A DNA stretch of 64,000 nt from Macrosoma leucophasiata (Eukaryota > Arthropoda > Insecta > Lepidoptera > Hedylidae). Position 1 is the stretch's first letter; each line of letters begins with the position of its first letter. Where the stretch lies: the NCBI GenBank assembly GCA_036365455.1, contig JAWQUS010000020.1, forward strand, positions 4,685,001-4,749,000. Direction: 5' to 3'. The position numbers and the translations under genes are program-made. The notes beneath the pieces were generated by a model that saw only the letters and a program-made list of their open reading frames with translations, searched no databases and was not told where the DNA came from. Positions 10,258-20,545 of this stretch are shown here, piece after piece.

Positions 10258-10575
10258 ACTGCCTATGTAGCCTAGTGGTAGAAAGCCACTACTACTACTA
10301 CGCTGGGGTTCTGGGTTCGATTCCCGGGTAGGGGACTATCAGAGATAATGGTTTGCTTTAAACCTGTCCTGGTTCTATTGGGAATTTTCCATTTTCTGGC
10401 AATTTTCCAATACCTCGAAGTATGGTAATAAGCTCGGATATGTCAACAGGTTCACCACCTGTTATATGGACCAAAACATACCCGGCAAATCGTGGGTGTT
10501 TGCATGTATGCTTGAATGCATCCATTTACCTCTGCCTACCCGTTCGAGGATTACCGGCGTACAGTCACGTAAGAA
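10258..10575 (+). mobile_element. tRNA-derived SINE B
   Basis: The head reads TGCCTATGTAGCCTAGTGGT, then GGGTTCGATTCCCGGGTAG (a good polymerase III B box). The body has CAATACCTCGAAGTATGGTA and CGTGGGTGTTTGCATGTATG, and the copy ends near GGATTACCGGCGTACAGTCA. Confidence 0.85.
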
Positions 10576-10587
10576 ATTATTACACCA

Positions 10588-10790
10588 CTACTTCTACTAC
10601 TTCATACTGGGTTCGTTCCCGGGTCGGCCTATCAGAGTTATTGACGTAAAATCCTTTACTTATGGTTCTCAATGGATTTTTCAATTTTCTGGAAATTTCC
10701 CAATCCAAAAATGTCAACAGGATCACCATCTGTTCCATGAGCCAAAACATTACCGATGATTGAAGGGTTTGTATGTATGCTTATATGTAT
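10588..10790 (+). mobile_element. Second SINE B in tandem, 5-prime truncated
   Basis: It starts within the tRNA-like head (CTACTTCATACTGGGTTCGT) and continues through a diverged body to ATTGAAGGGTTTGTATGTAT. It directly follows the previous copy in the same orientation. Confidence 0.65.
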
Positions 10791-10923
10791 AGATAAGTTT
10801 AGTGTGACCCTTGCATTGAAGTTCACGTTAAAAACGCCTGAGATTTTGTAACCCAGTTGATCACAATTTGAAAGTGACTGTAGTTCATTGCTGTTTATAA
10901 ATTGATAGTTATTGATAGTAATT

Positions 10924-11040
10924 AACTGCCTTGGTAGCCTAGTGGTAGCAGGCCACTACTACTACGCTGAGGTCCTGGGTTCGATTCCCGGGTAGGGGGG
11001 TTATCAGGGATAATGGTGAAAAAGCCTTTATCTCTGGTTC

Positions 11041-11080
<40 letters not shown>

Positions 11081-11570
11081 ATGGAAGTGGTAAACAAGCA
11101 TGCAGTTCACATTGATGTTAAGTGATGACTGCAGCCTATAGACACCCACACAAAGACCAAGGTCAAAATGCAGATGCGTTACCACTCCTGAGGCCTAAGG
11201 TCTTATGCCTCTGTGCCGGAAATTACAGGGCCGTACATTACCACCTGACCGGAACACGATAGTGTTGAACACTACCATTTAGCGGCAAGTATATTAGGTA
11301 ATGCGGTGGTGCCTACGCCCGCGAGCTCCGTCACTGGAGCTCTACCACCAGTAGAATCTCTACCACCAGTAGAATCTATTGGGATTTTTCCATTTTCTGG
11401 AAATTTCCCAGTACCTCAAAGTTTGGTAATTTGCCCGGAGATGTCAACAGGCTCGCCACCTGTTACATGGGCCAAAATGTAACCGGCGAATCGTGGGTGT
11501 TTGCATGTATGCTTGAATGCATGCATTTACCTCTGCCTACCCCTTCGGGGATTACAGGCGTGAAGTTACG
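10924..11570 (+). mobile_element. SINE B split by element A
   Basis: The head (10924-11000) has GGTAGCCTAGTGGTAGCAG and GGGTTCGATTCCCGGG. The body stops at GGTTCTATT near 11043 and resumes at CTATTGGGATTTTTCC near 11375. The tail ends GGGATTACAGGCGTGAAGTT. Element A sits in between. Confidence 0.9.
11042..11353 (-). mobile_element. Element A inserted in SINE B
   Basis: A poly-T run of about 34 bases starts the antisense copy, and the 5-prime end CTACCACCAGTAG closes it. TCTATT lies on both sides. The 16 bases TCTACCACCAGTAGAA are also repeated at the right junction. The long homopolymer shows that A is copied through a poly-A RNA. Confidence 0.9.
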
Positions 11571-11669
11571 TTTACGTAGTAATTAGCATGTTAAGTCAAA
11601 CAGAAATGTACTATAAAGTTACTTAGTTACATAAAACGGTCTCTGATAAAAGTTACCTTGTTTGAACTT

Positions 11670-11959
11670 TACTGGTGGTAGAGCTCCAGTGACGGAGCTC
11701 GCGGGCGTAGGCACCACCGCATTACCTGATTTACTTGCCGCTTAATGGTAGTGTTCAGCACTATCGTGTTCCGGTCAAGTGGTAATGTACGGCCCTGTAA
11801 TTTCCGGCACAGAGGCATAACACCTTAGGCCTCAGGAGTGGTAACGCATTTGCATTTTGACCTTGGTCTTTGTGTGGGTGTCTATAGGCTGCAGTCATCA
11901 CTTAACATCAATGTGAACTGCATGCTTGTTTGCCACTTCAATTACATAAAAAAAAAAAA
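11670..11959 (+). mobile_element. Element A, best full-length copy
   Basis: This is the reference copy. It starts ACTGGTGGTAGAGCTCCAGT, where GAGCTCC-AGTGAC-GGAGCTC makes a tight hairpin, and ends TTGCCACTTCAATTACAT plus twelve A. The part TGGTAGAGCTC resembles a tRNA A box (10 of 11 positions of the consensus), but I find no convincing B box. The family has no open frame, is ~285 bp long and ends in poly-A, so it behaves like a SINE moved by a LINE. Copies differ by about 5-20 percent. Confidence 0.85.
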
Positions 11960-12186
11960 ACTTGAATGCTCTTCCCAAACATAAATAAAACGTAATCAAT
12001 CGATACTTGCACTTGTTTTTCCTGTAAGATTTATCTGTTTTTCTCATTTTTTATGTAACAGTTTACTTTGAAGCGGGATGTATTGAAAAATAACAACTTT
12101 TCCATACTCGAATGTGTTATAGCTTATAGATAAACTTTTTGAAAATGCTCGCTTTCCTGTATAATACAAGTACAGTAAAACAAAAA

Positions 12187-12565
12187 GCTGGTGTAGTGGA
12201 AGCGCGCATGGCCCGGCGGCTGGTGTAGATGGTAAACGATCTACTCGGTTAAGCACTACGGGCGCGGTTGGGTAGAGTGATGGGTGACCGCTAGTGGCAA
12301 ATTAAATGCGCGTTTCCGTGCTTCGGAGGGCACGTAAAGCCGTCGGTCCCGGTTGCTATCGATAGATAGCAGTCGTTAAACCTTGTCAGAGGCCTTATGG
12401 GCGGTTTGAAAATATCCGACAGCGGGTTGGCCACTAACCCCAACACCTCCACCAATCCGCATTGGAGCAGCGTGGTGGAGTAAGCTCCAGGCCTCCCCCC
12501 AAAAAGGGGAGAGACTCGTGCCCAGCAGTGGGACGTATAATGGGTTGCCATTATTATTATATTAT
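12187..12565 (+). mobile_element. 5S-like SINE C with an 11-bp target duplication
   Basis: The head contains ACTCGGTTAAGCACTACGGG and GTGATGGGTGACCGCTAG. These line up with the internal promoter part of insect 5S rRNA (GTTAAGCAAC...GATGGGTGACCGC), which suggests a SINE3-type, 5S-derived origin. The body includes TATCGATAGATAGCAGTCGT, and the copy ends GGGTTGCC plus ATT repeats. TAAAACAAAAA is repeated exactly at 12176-12186 and 12566-12576. Confidence 0.85.
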
Positions 12566-12576
12566 TAAAACAAAAA

Positions 12577-13217
12577 AAGTGTTAGTGTATTTAAGTTTGA
12601 AAATTAATTTATAAAAACCGCTCGGTGAAATACATTGAGAAACACGGTATGTACTTTTCCAAATTCTATGTTCTTGTAGTGAACCAAACTTTGTCATATA
12701 CCTATTTGTACGTTACGAAAATAAATATTTCTTTGTTTAACATGAACAAGAATTCGTATTTAATATTAATTTAAGAGTCACAAAAATGATCTTTCAATAA
12801 AGACAATTATCTTACACACCATAAAATATACAAAATAAAAGAAAAAAATTATCGCAACATTCAGTACACCTACTTGTTATTTTAACATAATACACTGTAA
12901 AAAGTGAATTCCCTATTTTTCTATGTGCAGTTGTATGCACAAATACTTAGAGAAGTATATATTAAGAAAATAAAAGTTCAGGATTCCCAAAAGTCTATCA
13001 AACAGGAATAAAAGCGAGCTTTATCAAAATGTGTCTCAATTAGGAAAGTGTATCTAAAAGGAATATCATAAAACATGAGCAACAGCACCAATATAGCGAA
13101 AAAGATGCTTTCTTTCGACCTATGATCCAACCAAATAAATACCTAATAATAAAACTACGTATCACGAACGAAGCGCAATTCTGCGTAGTAACATCTGTAC
13201 TGCGTCGTACTAGCTCA
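12577..13217. other. Unassigned AT-rich DNA
   Basis: No open frame of interest and no repeat family was recognised. Confidence 0.45.
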
Positions 13218-13225
13218 GCCGCGTG

Positions 13226-13512
13226 ACACCGCGGACACTCCGCGAAAATTCCATACAAACGCTTAATTTGGTCTCTATTACACAGACATCAATCAGTGAC
13301 GTGTATGAAATATAAATGTGTAAAACAAATTATCTAAGTAAAGGAAAAGTTTTTTACTCACACATGTGCACCTGAGTGCGTAGCACGTAGAAAATACCAA
13401 CCGGCGCCCATAAGAGGGGAGGAGGTTGGGTGAAGCGGGGAAATCGGGCGGGACGTCGAAGTGTCCAGTCGAAGTTTAGAATGCTGTACGAAGTATTATT
13501 ACATATTCTCTG
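13226..13512 (+). mobile_element. MITE M with 8-bp target duplication
   Basis: It starts ACACCGCGGACACTCCG and ends ACATATTCTCTG. The flanks are GCCGCGTG and ACCGCGTG (7 of 8 match). The same geometry is seen at 49701 (8 of 8) and 23700 (6 of 8). An 8-bp duplication fits a hAT-type origin. A ~60-bp AT-rich insertion near 13308-13370 makes this copy longer than the 208-bp form. Confidence 0.75.
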
Positions 13513-13556
13513 ACCGCGTGGAATTCTACCTAGGCTACTAGGAGTACAATGTGTTA

Positions 13557-14107
13557 GTAGGGGAGCCCAGGATGCTATTTTTGGATTTACTCGAGCGCGT
13601 CAGATAAAGATATGGGAGATTCCTTGAACCCCGCTGGTTATCTCCACTAAATCTAAGGTTCGTATATAAAGACGCGGCCGAAGAATAGTCTTAAACAAAT
13701 TATAAATGTCGCTACGATCTTACTCATCTTCCGAATTGTCTGAATTTTGGATAGGAGCATTGTTTGGCCACATTTTAAACCCTCACAGAATATCTGGCAC
13801 GCTCTTGACCCAAGACGTTGATGCCGCGTCCTCTTCAAAAACATTTGATTCGTTCAAAAATGAAGGTGAAAAATTACTCAAGAATGTCAGATACTCAGAG
13901 AGGATCTAAAGTGAACCCCATCAAAGCTCCCATCCAAAATTCTGACAAATTGGATGCGAGGCAAGCTCGTGGCGGAAGCCCTAAGGGTTCGGCCTTTTAT
14001 GGAATTCTTAAATTTAATGGAGGTACTAAATTGGGTGCAAGGTATCTCCTATAACTTAATCTGACGCGCTGGAGTAAATTCAAAAATCCCCTCTTGGGCT
14101 CCCATAC
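13557..14107 (+). mobile_element. TA-flanked 551-bp element with ~60-bp inverted ends
   Basis: The left end GTAGGGGAGCCCAGGATGC and the reverse complement of the right end GTATGGGAGCCCAAGAGGG start long imperfect inverted repeats; the inner parts share TTTACTC.AGCGCGTCAGAT. TA flanks both sides (13555-13556, 14108-14109), as in Tc1/mariner-type elements. Inside are a TATA box (TATATAAA, 13663-13670) and an ATG at 13706 opening a 67-codon frame (MSLRSYSSSELSEFW...). This may be the promoter and first codons of a lost transposase or captured gene. No catalytic motif is present. Confidence 0.65.
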
Positions 14108-14221
14108 TATGTAGCACGTCTACGCTACGTCGTAACCAAATTGCTACGGCCGTCTACGAACATATAATAGACAGACGTGTGTAAAATTATTTATCAATGC
14201 TACGAGACATTGGGTCTTATA

Positions 14222-14284
14222 TAGTATGTATGTATATATCTTCACACCAGGTCCCTAACGGGGTAGACAGAGAGTGTGGTGCAC
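14222..14284 (-). mobile_element. RTE-1 LINE 3-prime tip
   Basis: It shows the short TATG-repeat tail and the CTTCACACCAGGTCCCTAAC block that ends family RTE-1 (compare 25249-25860). Only about 60 bases are left. Confidence 0.7.
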
Positions 14285-14748
14285 CAGAAAAATGACTAAT
14301 GACTTCAAAATTATAAAACAAACTTTAAAATCCTCACGACCTTATCAAACTTTTATAATCTACGTTTTGATTGGCTGTGTCAGACAGACACACAAACATA
14401 CAAACAGATGTTCAAGTGATCTTTTAAAGGTTAATTTTTCCTCTTTTTGGGGTACATAATCCTAAAATATATTGACGAAGTTATTAAAGTTTTTCGTATA
14501 TGGATAAAAGTTTCTAGGTTTCTTATGAAATTTCTTAATAAGTTTTATCACAGTTTTTTCTTAATATAATCCTAAAGTTCATGCCATAACTCAGTATTGT
14601 ATTTGTTTTGTTAACAAAAAGTTATGTTCTCCTGTTTCCTTGAAATGAATTATCTTTAAAAACAATCACGCAGGTTCTAACGGATTTGCACTATTTTTTT
14701 TCGAATGGACGTATTCGTACTTATGCGATTTGTGACTACCTCGGTAGC
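14285..14748. other. Unassigned AT-rich DNA
   Basis: Nothing was recognised in these ~460 bases. Confidence 0.45.
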
Positions 14749-15044
14749 TTTTTTATGTAATCGAAGTGGCAAACAAGCTTGCAGTTGACATTGATGTTAA
14801 GTGATGACTGCAGCCTATAGACACTTACACAAAGACCAAGGTTAAAATGCAGATGCGTTACCACTCCAGAGGCCTAAGGTGTTATGCCTCTGTGGCCAAA
14901 ATTACAAGGCCGAACATTACCACCTAACCGGAACACGATAGTGCTGAACATTACCTTTTAGCGGCACGTACTCGTATATAGATACTAGATAATGCGGTAG
15001 TGCCTACGCCCGCAAACTCCGTCATTGGAGCTCTACCGCCAGTA
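14749..15044 (-). mobile_element. Element A, full length
   Basis: Antisense copy with a short T run at 14749 and the 5-prime end CTCTACCGCCAGTA at 15044. It is more diverged than the copy at 11670. Confidence 0.85.
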
Positions 15045-15454
15045 ATCTGGGGTAGTGCCTATATAACCCATAACTATACCTGAGTTTTCATCTCTGACGG
15101 TATCCGAACGATACACTCGTTGTTATAAACTACCTACAAAAGCTAGGTTTGAGAAATGAGCAACAGCTGGAATGACTTCAAGCCTTTAGGAGCATTATTT
15201 TAGTTCATTCAGTTTATTCATTTATTTCATATAATTAGGCTCCTAGAGAGCACTTTTACATCGTCATTTTTTTAAACTAACCTAGAGTGAATAACCACTA
15301 ATAATTCTCAAAAACACATGATAAATCAAAAAGAAACTAAAGAATTTTGTATAATATGGAAAGAATCAATTATTTACAAATTCCTTAATTTCCCCATTTA
15401 AAAAGAAACTGAGAAAGAATGAATTTGGCCGTCATAATAAAGGTTATCAGTTTA

Positions 15455-15800
15455 TCTACACAAATAAATAAAATTGGAGTGTCTGTTTGTAATATTAAAA
15501 TAACCGCTTGTTATATATACACGGTACATATTGAAATAAAACTATTTTTACGGATTTATCTCGCGTATATTAAACTAAAATGATTTTTAAAATCACGGTA
15601 CATATACCAAAACCACATTTTTTGGCGGGGCTAATCTTGGGAAGGGCGGGACTGATTTTGACGGGACTTTCATTGGCAGATGGCTGATGTAATAAGGAGT
15701 AACTTAGGCTACTTTTATGCTAGCTGCGCCCACGACTTTGTCCGGGTAGATACTGAACAATCATAAATTCTCACGCGGACGACGTCCCGGGCACAGCTAG
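15455..15800 (+). mobile_element. Non-autonomous Helitron, second family
   Basis: It begins TCTACACAAATAAATAAAAT after A and ends CGGGCACAGCTAG before T. The end is preceded by the hairpin CGCGGACGACGTCCCG. It includes GGAGTAACTTAGGCTAC, shared with 47335, 50940, 51832 and 58369. A fragment resembling family H (ATTTATCTCGCGTATATT, near 15553) lies inside. Confidence 0.75.
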
Positions 15801-15814
15801 TATAATTATAAATG

Positions 15815-16121
15815 AACGTAACATAGGGTAGGCAGCGGTAAATGCATGCATTCAAGCATACATGTAAACACCCACGATTCGCCGGCTACGTTTTGGTCCC
15901 TGTAACAGGTGGCGAGCCCGTTGACATCTCCGGGCATATTTCCTAGCTCTGAGGTACTGGAAAAAAACAAAAAATTAAAAAAATAGAACTAAAGATAAAA
16001 GACTTTATACCGTTATCTCTGATAGCCTGGAATCGAACCCCACTGGGTTAGGGGTTCGATTCCCGCGTCGGGACCCAGCGTAGTAGTTGTGGCTTGCTAC
16101 CACTAGGCTACTGAGGTAGTT
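15815..16121 (-). mobile_element. tRNA-derived SINE B with a duplicated B-box region
   Basis: The antisense copy has its head at 16020-16121. The segment carrying the B box occurs twice in opposite orientation (AATCGAACCCCACTG and GGGGTTCGATTCCCGCG), a local inverted duplication of about 15 bases. Confidence 0.8.
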
Positions 16122-16194
16122 CTACTTATTCTAGTTCTCTACTGTTTCTCTAGTTCAGATAATTATAAATAATGTATTATGAAACAGAATAATG

Positions 16195-16812
16195 GTCCAA
16201 GAAATAGTGAACCCTTCGAGTATCGGAACGCCTGTAAGCCTAGAAAATTTTGTATGGATGAGTCGTAATATGCTAAATACGATAACCATCGCCTGGTAAG
16301 GATCAGCTCGTCACGCCATCTGGATTTCTGAGTAGAAAAGTTACTTCCATATTTTAGATCTGGTAGCTATAGTTTTGCGACAGTAAATTGTTGCGTCTTA
16401 TTTATATTGGTAGTGGTGTTTCCATGACAACGGCAGTGTGTTTCCATGACGATGAAATTATTACGACGAATTCAATAAATTATGTATCGAGCGTATCATG
16501 TAATGTAAATTGTATATCAATTAGCCTGCTATTGATATACGATTGAGTCACTCATTTGCAGTAAACAAATCGTGATTTTCTTTTAATATCCGAATACACA
16601 AAAATTTAACTTTTAAACGCAATAAAAATTTAACTTGGTCACAATCGAACCAGATCTAGGACATGGAAGTAACTTTTCTCATCAGAAATCCAGATGACGT
16701 GACGGGTTGATCGTTGCCAGGCGATGGTTTTTGTAGTAAGCATGTTATGATTCATCTCTACAAAAATTTCTAGCCTTACAGGGCCAACGTTACTCGGAGG
16801 GTCCAGTATTTC
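16195..16812. mobile_element. Element with ~150-bp inverted repeats
   Basis: The left arm (about 16198-16372) and the right arm (about 16640-16812) are inverted copies at ~80 percent by eye: AACCATCGCCTGG, CATCTGGATTTCTGA, AAAAGTTACTTCCAT and AGATCTGGT appear in mirrored order. The 270-bp core has no long open frame. The target duplication is not clear. It is a foldback DNA transposon without transposase. Confidence 0.75.
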
Positions 16813-16916
16813 TCCTACTATAATAGGTAGTGTAATGAAAATAAATACTAAATACCTACCTACGTTACAAAATTGCTAAAAGAGCAGTTTCTAAAGTAAA
16901 TAAAATCTTCTACTTA

Positions 16917-17350
16917 AACAGCCTCAGTAGCCTAGTGGTAGCAGCCCACTACTATAACGCTGGGGTCCTGGGTTTAATTCCCGGGTCGGTGGCTATTAGA
17001 GATAACGGTGTAAAATCCTCTATGTCTAGTGCTATTGTGATTTTTTCATTTTCTGTAGGTAAGTTCCCCAGTACCTCGAAGTTTGGTAATGTGTCCGGAG
17101 ATGTCAATAGGCTCGCCACCCGTTACATGAGCCAAAACTGTCACTTGTCACTGGTGGTAGAGCTCCAGTGAAGGAGCTCGCGGGCGTAGGCACCACCGCA
17201 TTACCAAATTTACTTGCCGCTAAATGGTAGTGTTCAGCACTATTGTGTTCCGGTCAGGTGGTGGTCCGGCTAATCATGGATGTTTGCATGTATGATTGAA
17301 TGCATAAATTTGCCTACCCCTTCGGAGATTACAGGCGTGAAGTAACGTTT
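16917..17350 (+). mobile_element. SINE B split by a partial element A
   Basis: The head starts GCCTCAGTAGCCTAGTGGTA and the B box is GGGTTTAATTCCCGGG (one change from the usual CG). It is broken at 17149 after GAGCCAAAACTG and resumes at 17262 with GGCTAATCATGGATG. Confidence 0.8.
17151..17262 (+). mobile_element. Element A, 5-prime 112 bases only
   Basis: The sequence starts CTGGTGGTAGAGCTCCAG and stops at GGTCAGGTGGT. A 3-prime loss is unusual for a poly-A retroposon, so a deletion after insertion is likely. Confidence 0.8.
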
Positions 17351-19494
17351 AAAAACTTCTTCAATTTCACTTCGAGTCAAATTTGATTAAATTCAAAATT
17401 TGATTAAATATTTTTAAGAGCAACACAATCGTTTGTTACTGCGTTGATTAAGGCATTAAATATTAACAGTATCTCATTTACCTTTGATCTTTTAGGGTTT
17501 TCTTATTTCAGAGGTCTTTTTTTTTCATTCATATTCGGGCAACTTTCTTATGTCTAAATTGGGTGGCGTTAATGAAAGGGTCCATGAAATTTACTTTCCT
17601 TACTTTCCTTTTGCGTATGAAAGGTGTACAGGAATCGTGAAATTTGAACATGCCAAACTGACAAAATGAATAAAGATGATTTCATTTGAGAAATCATGTC
17701 GTAAAGAATTGAAGAAATCTTTTTGATTCCATACTAGCGGACCCAACAGACTACGTCCTGTCAAAAGGATTAGTAATTAGCCATTTTTTCCCTTTAAATA
17801 TAAATTATTGTGTCACATGCAATAATCATTAGTGATCATAGGTACACTTTGCACAAAACACGATATACGAATTTGTGTCGTGTATCAGATGACGAAAGCA
17901 AACTCAGTAGAGTGGATAACAAAAAATCCAAGAAAAATAACACACCGGCAAGTCGACATCGACAGTTTGTTGTGGTTTTAACTTTTAACTTATTTAAAAT
18001 TTGATATGACTTGGAGTGAAATCTTTTAAACATGTTTTTACAAATACAAATAAATAACGTTCATAGCGTTTTGTGCGGCCGCGGAGCGACCAGAGAGAGG
18101 TGTTTTGATTTTTTTTCTAAATTCTTGCGGAACCCCGACAGAGGTATCACGGAACCCTAGCCATAGACTTTTGGTAACGCGGTTCGTGTTTGAGTGATGT
18201 GTTGACGTGAAAATTAATGCATTTTATGTCGCGTGCCAAAAGTAAAAACAAAAGAAATAAAATCGCGAAGCCGTCCAAATTGCAAAATCAGTACTAATGA
18301 TCTATTGCATTTTGTGACTTTTCAATCTGGTCGGGTCCGCGATATCATTTTTTTTGAGTTTCGGAACGTGATGTTAAGTCCTCTAACGATGTATTCTGTG
18401 CTCCAACGCACACACGCACACTGTTCTGATAGATGTGATTGAATTTGAACTTTGTATAGTGGTAATAAAGAGCAAATTGACTCTTTGACTTTAGGAACAC
18501 CTACATTGCTTAGACAACAGTGAGTGCTTGTAATTTAATATGAACTTTATTCAATAGCAATAAAGCTCAAATTTAATCTACGTTTTAGTTAGAAAGCGTT
18601 TGTATGGAAAAAGAAAAGGGCTGTTTGTAGGGGTTTACTGGCAAAAATTCGTATTTTTCTATACGTAAACACCATCTTTAAAATTCAACGAACATTTAAA
18701 AAAAAGGAATGGCTAAATTGGCTTAGGCGTTGTTGAATTATGCGCTTACTTATACTTTTGCGAATAATTTATAGAGATATAGATTACGTACATACTGTTT
18801 AAAATAACAGTTGCTGAGACGTTAATTTCAAAACGAATGTGATTACTGATATTCTGAAGTTATTCTTATTTAAAAGTATTCCCAAAAAATACACACAATA
18901 TCGAAAAATAAAAACAAATATATATGGCAATAAACTTAAATTAACTGAAATACTAAAAGGCACACTTTTCACATACCCAAGTTTTGTTACAGAAAACTAT
19001 ATAACTAAAAAACTTTTTAAATAAATTCTCTCAAGCTTCTAATATAACAAATAGCTAATAATTTATGCACACTATCACTTACCTAAACAGTACTTAAATA
19101 TTCAGCCGCACATCCACTGAACTAGAAAAAACTACGACTTATATTCGCGAAACGAGATAAGAAGGCAGGCATCGACGCGACCTTCTCCGAGCACGTCCCG
19201 AGCCAAACTGAGTAAGAAGGGTTGCAGGCTCTTATATATACGAAATTTTACGGTAGAACCTGTTGCAACCACCTGTAGCTTTTTTTAGTTGTTTTGTTAG
19301 GCCACGTGATGATTTGAAACTTTTTAAGCTTTCGCAAAGCACGTTGAGGATGAAAAAATTTAAAATTCGCCGAGTTTCGTGTTTTATCTGGTTTCTTAAC
19401 ATTTTTCTGCGTCTTCTGGTTGGATTTTATTTTATACTGTAAATAAATGTTTCAGGCTTTGATTTCATGTTAGTCAGTAGATAATTATACAATA
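17351..19494. other. Gene-free stretch; one possible Helitron end
   Basis: At 17734 the sequence ACTAGCGGACCCAACAGAC looks like the 3-prime end of an antisense Helitron (CTAG preceded by A). Near 18125-18160 two CGGAACCC blocks resemble a common degenerate insect repeat. The rest, including frames of 60-69 codons at 17810, 18233 and 18839, shows no recognisable domain. Confidence 0.4.
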
Positions 19495-19737
19495 CTAGCT
19501 GACCCGGCAAACTTCGTATTGCCTTAGAATGAAATAATGTGTCAAAGGTTCGATAGATACGGACTATTTGTATGGGAAAATGAAATTGTGGTTTTTACTA
19601 TTTCCCTTCAATTCCTTCATATTTTTTTACCTTTTAAACCTTCCCTCGACTTCCAAAAATCATTCACAACCAAAATTAGCCAAGTCGGTCAAGCCGTTCT
19701 TGAGTTTTAGCGAGACTAACGAAACGAACAGCAATTA
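19495..19737 (-). mobile_element. Non-autonomous Helitron
   Basis: The plus strand starts CTAGCTGACCCGGCAAACTT after A, which is the antisense 3-prime end. The body matches 9453-9730 in reverse (GGTTCGATAGATACGGACTA, GTTTTTACTATTTCCC). The 5-prime end is worn. Confidence 0.75.
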
Positions 19738-19864
19738 ATGTTCAGCATATGAATGAAAAGTACATGTGCTAAACATATGCAATAAGTACAATGTTCGGTT
19801 CTCTTTTTTTTTCGGTTCTGTATCGCACCACCCATTTTAAATACTGAACCACAAGCAGAGAATT

Positions 19865-20079
19865 CCCGGTTAGTCCAGCGGTGTGAGGTGACCGTTTGAT
19901 TCGTAGGGTCGAGGGTTCGATCCCCGCACCGGAAGGAATATTTGTATGGCCTACAGATATTTATTTCGGGTTTGGGTGTTAGTGCATGTGTTGTATGTGT
20001 ACAACGGCACTCACGACACTGGTTTATAACTACTGTGGGGCTGTGAGTGTAAGCGTATTTTATTTTTATTAATTTATTT
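19865..20079 (+). mobile_element. tRNA-derived SINE F, longest copy
   Basis: The head CCGGTTAGTCCAGCGGTGTG followed by GAGGGTTCGATCCCCGCACC pairs as a tRNA-like fold (CCGGT with ACCGG, GAGGG arm). The body has CAACGGCACTCACGACACTG, and the tail is TATTTTTATT-like. It abuts MITE M. Confidence 0.75.
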
Positions 20080-20296
20080 AGAATATGTAATAATACTACG
20101 CATAGAATGGACACTTCGACGTCCCGCCCGATTTCCCCGCCTCATCCAACCACCTCCCCACTTATGGGCGACGTTTTTTATTCTCTATGTGCTACGCACA
20201 CAGGTGCACGTGTAAATACACGTCACTGATTGATGTCTGTGTAATAGAGACCAAATTAAGCGTTGGTATGGAATTATGGTGGAGTGTCCGCGGTGT
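20080..20296 (-). mobile_element. MITE M, antisense
   Basis: It runs from AGAATATGTAATAATACTAC to GGAGTGTCCGCGGTGT. The left terminal bases are lost against SINE F, so no target duplication can be read. Confidence 0.75.
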
Positions 20297-20407
20297 GCAC
20301 ACAAGCATAAAAAATATGCATAAGTGTTGCAATCACAGAAATATGCCTATTAATTATTAAAATTTCTGTGGCAGCAATTTATAGGCATTTTAAAGAAGGT
20401 TTTAATC

Positions 20408-20545
20408 TTTTTTTGTGTAAGGAAGGTGGCCAACAAGCATGCAGCTCTCATTGATGTTAAGTGATGACTGAAGCCTATGGACATCTACACAAAAACCTGT
20501 AGTCTAAATGCAGATGTGTTGCCACCCCTGAGACTGAAGTTGTTA
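20408..20545 (-). mobile_element. Element A, diverged 3-prime half
   Basis: It includes CCAACAAGCATGCAGCTCTC and GATGTTAAGTGATGACTG, then fades at TGAGACTGAAGTTGTTATA. It groups with the diverged copies at 36170 and 49574 (CCACCCCTGAGA). Confidence 0.7.

Noticed and set aside
10258..11000. Working tRNA genes suggested by GGTTCGATTCC boxes
   Set aside because: The heads lack a full cloverleaf and are followed by the SINE B body; they are SINE promoters.
12200..12300. A 5S rRNA gene
   Set aside because: Only blocks of the promoter region match, and the sequence repeats in five copies as part of a SINE.
13706..13909. A stand-alone 67-codon gene
   Set aside because: It lies inside a transposon with inverted ends and has no recognised domain; I report it only within that element.
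19716..20114. 132-codon minus-strand frame
   Set aside because: It is the antisense of SINE F together with the end of a Helitron.
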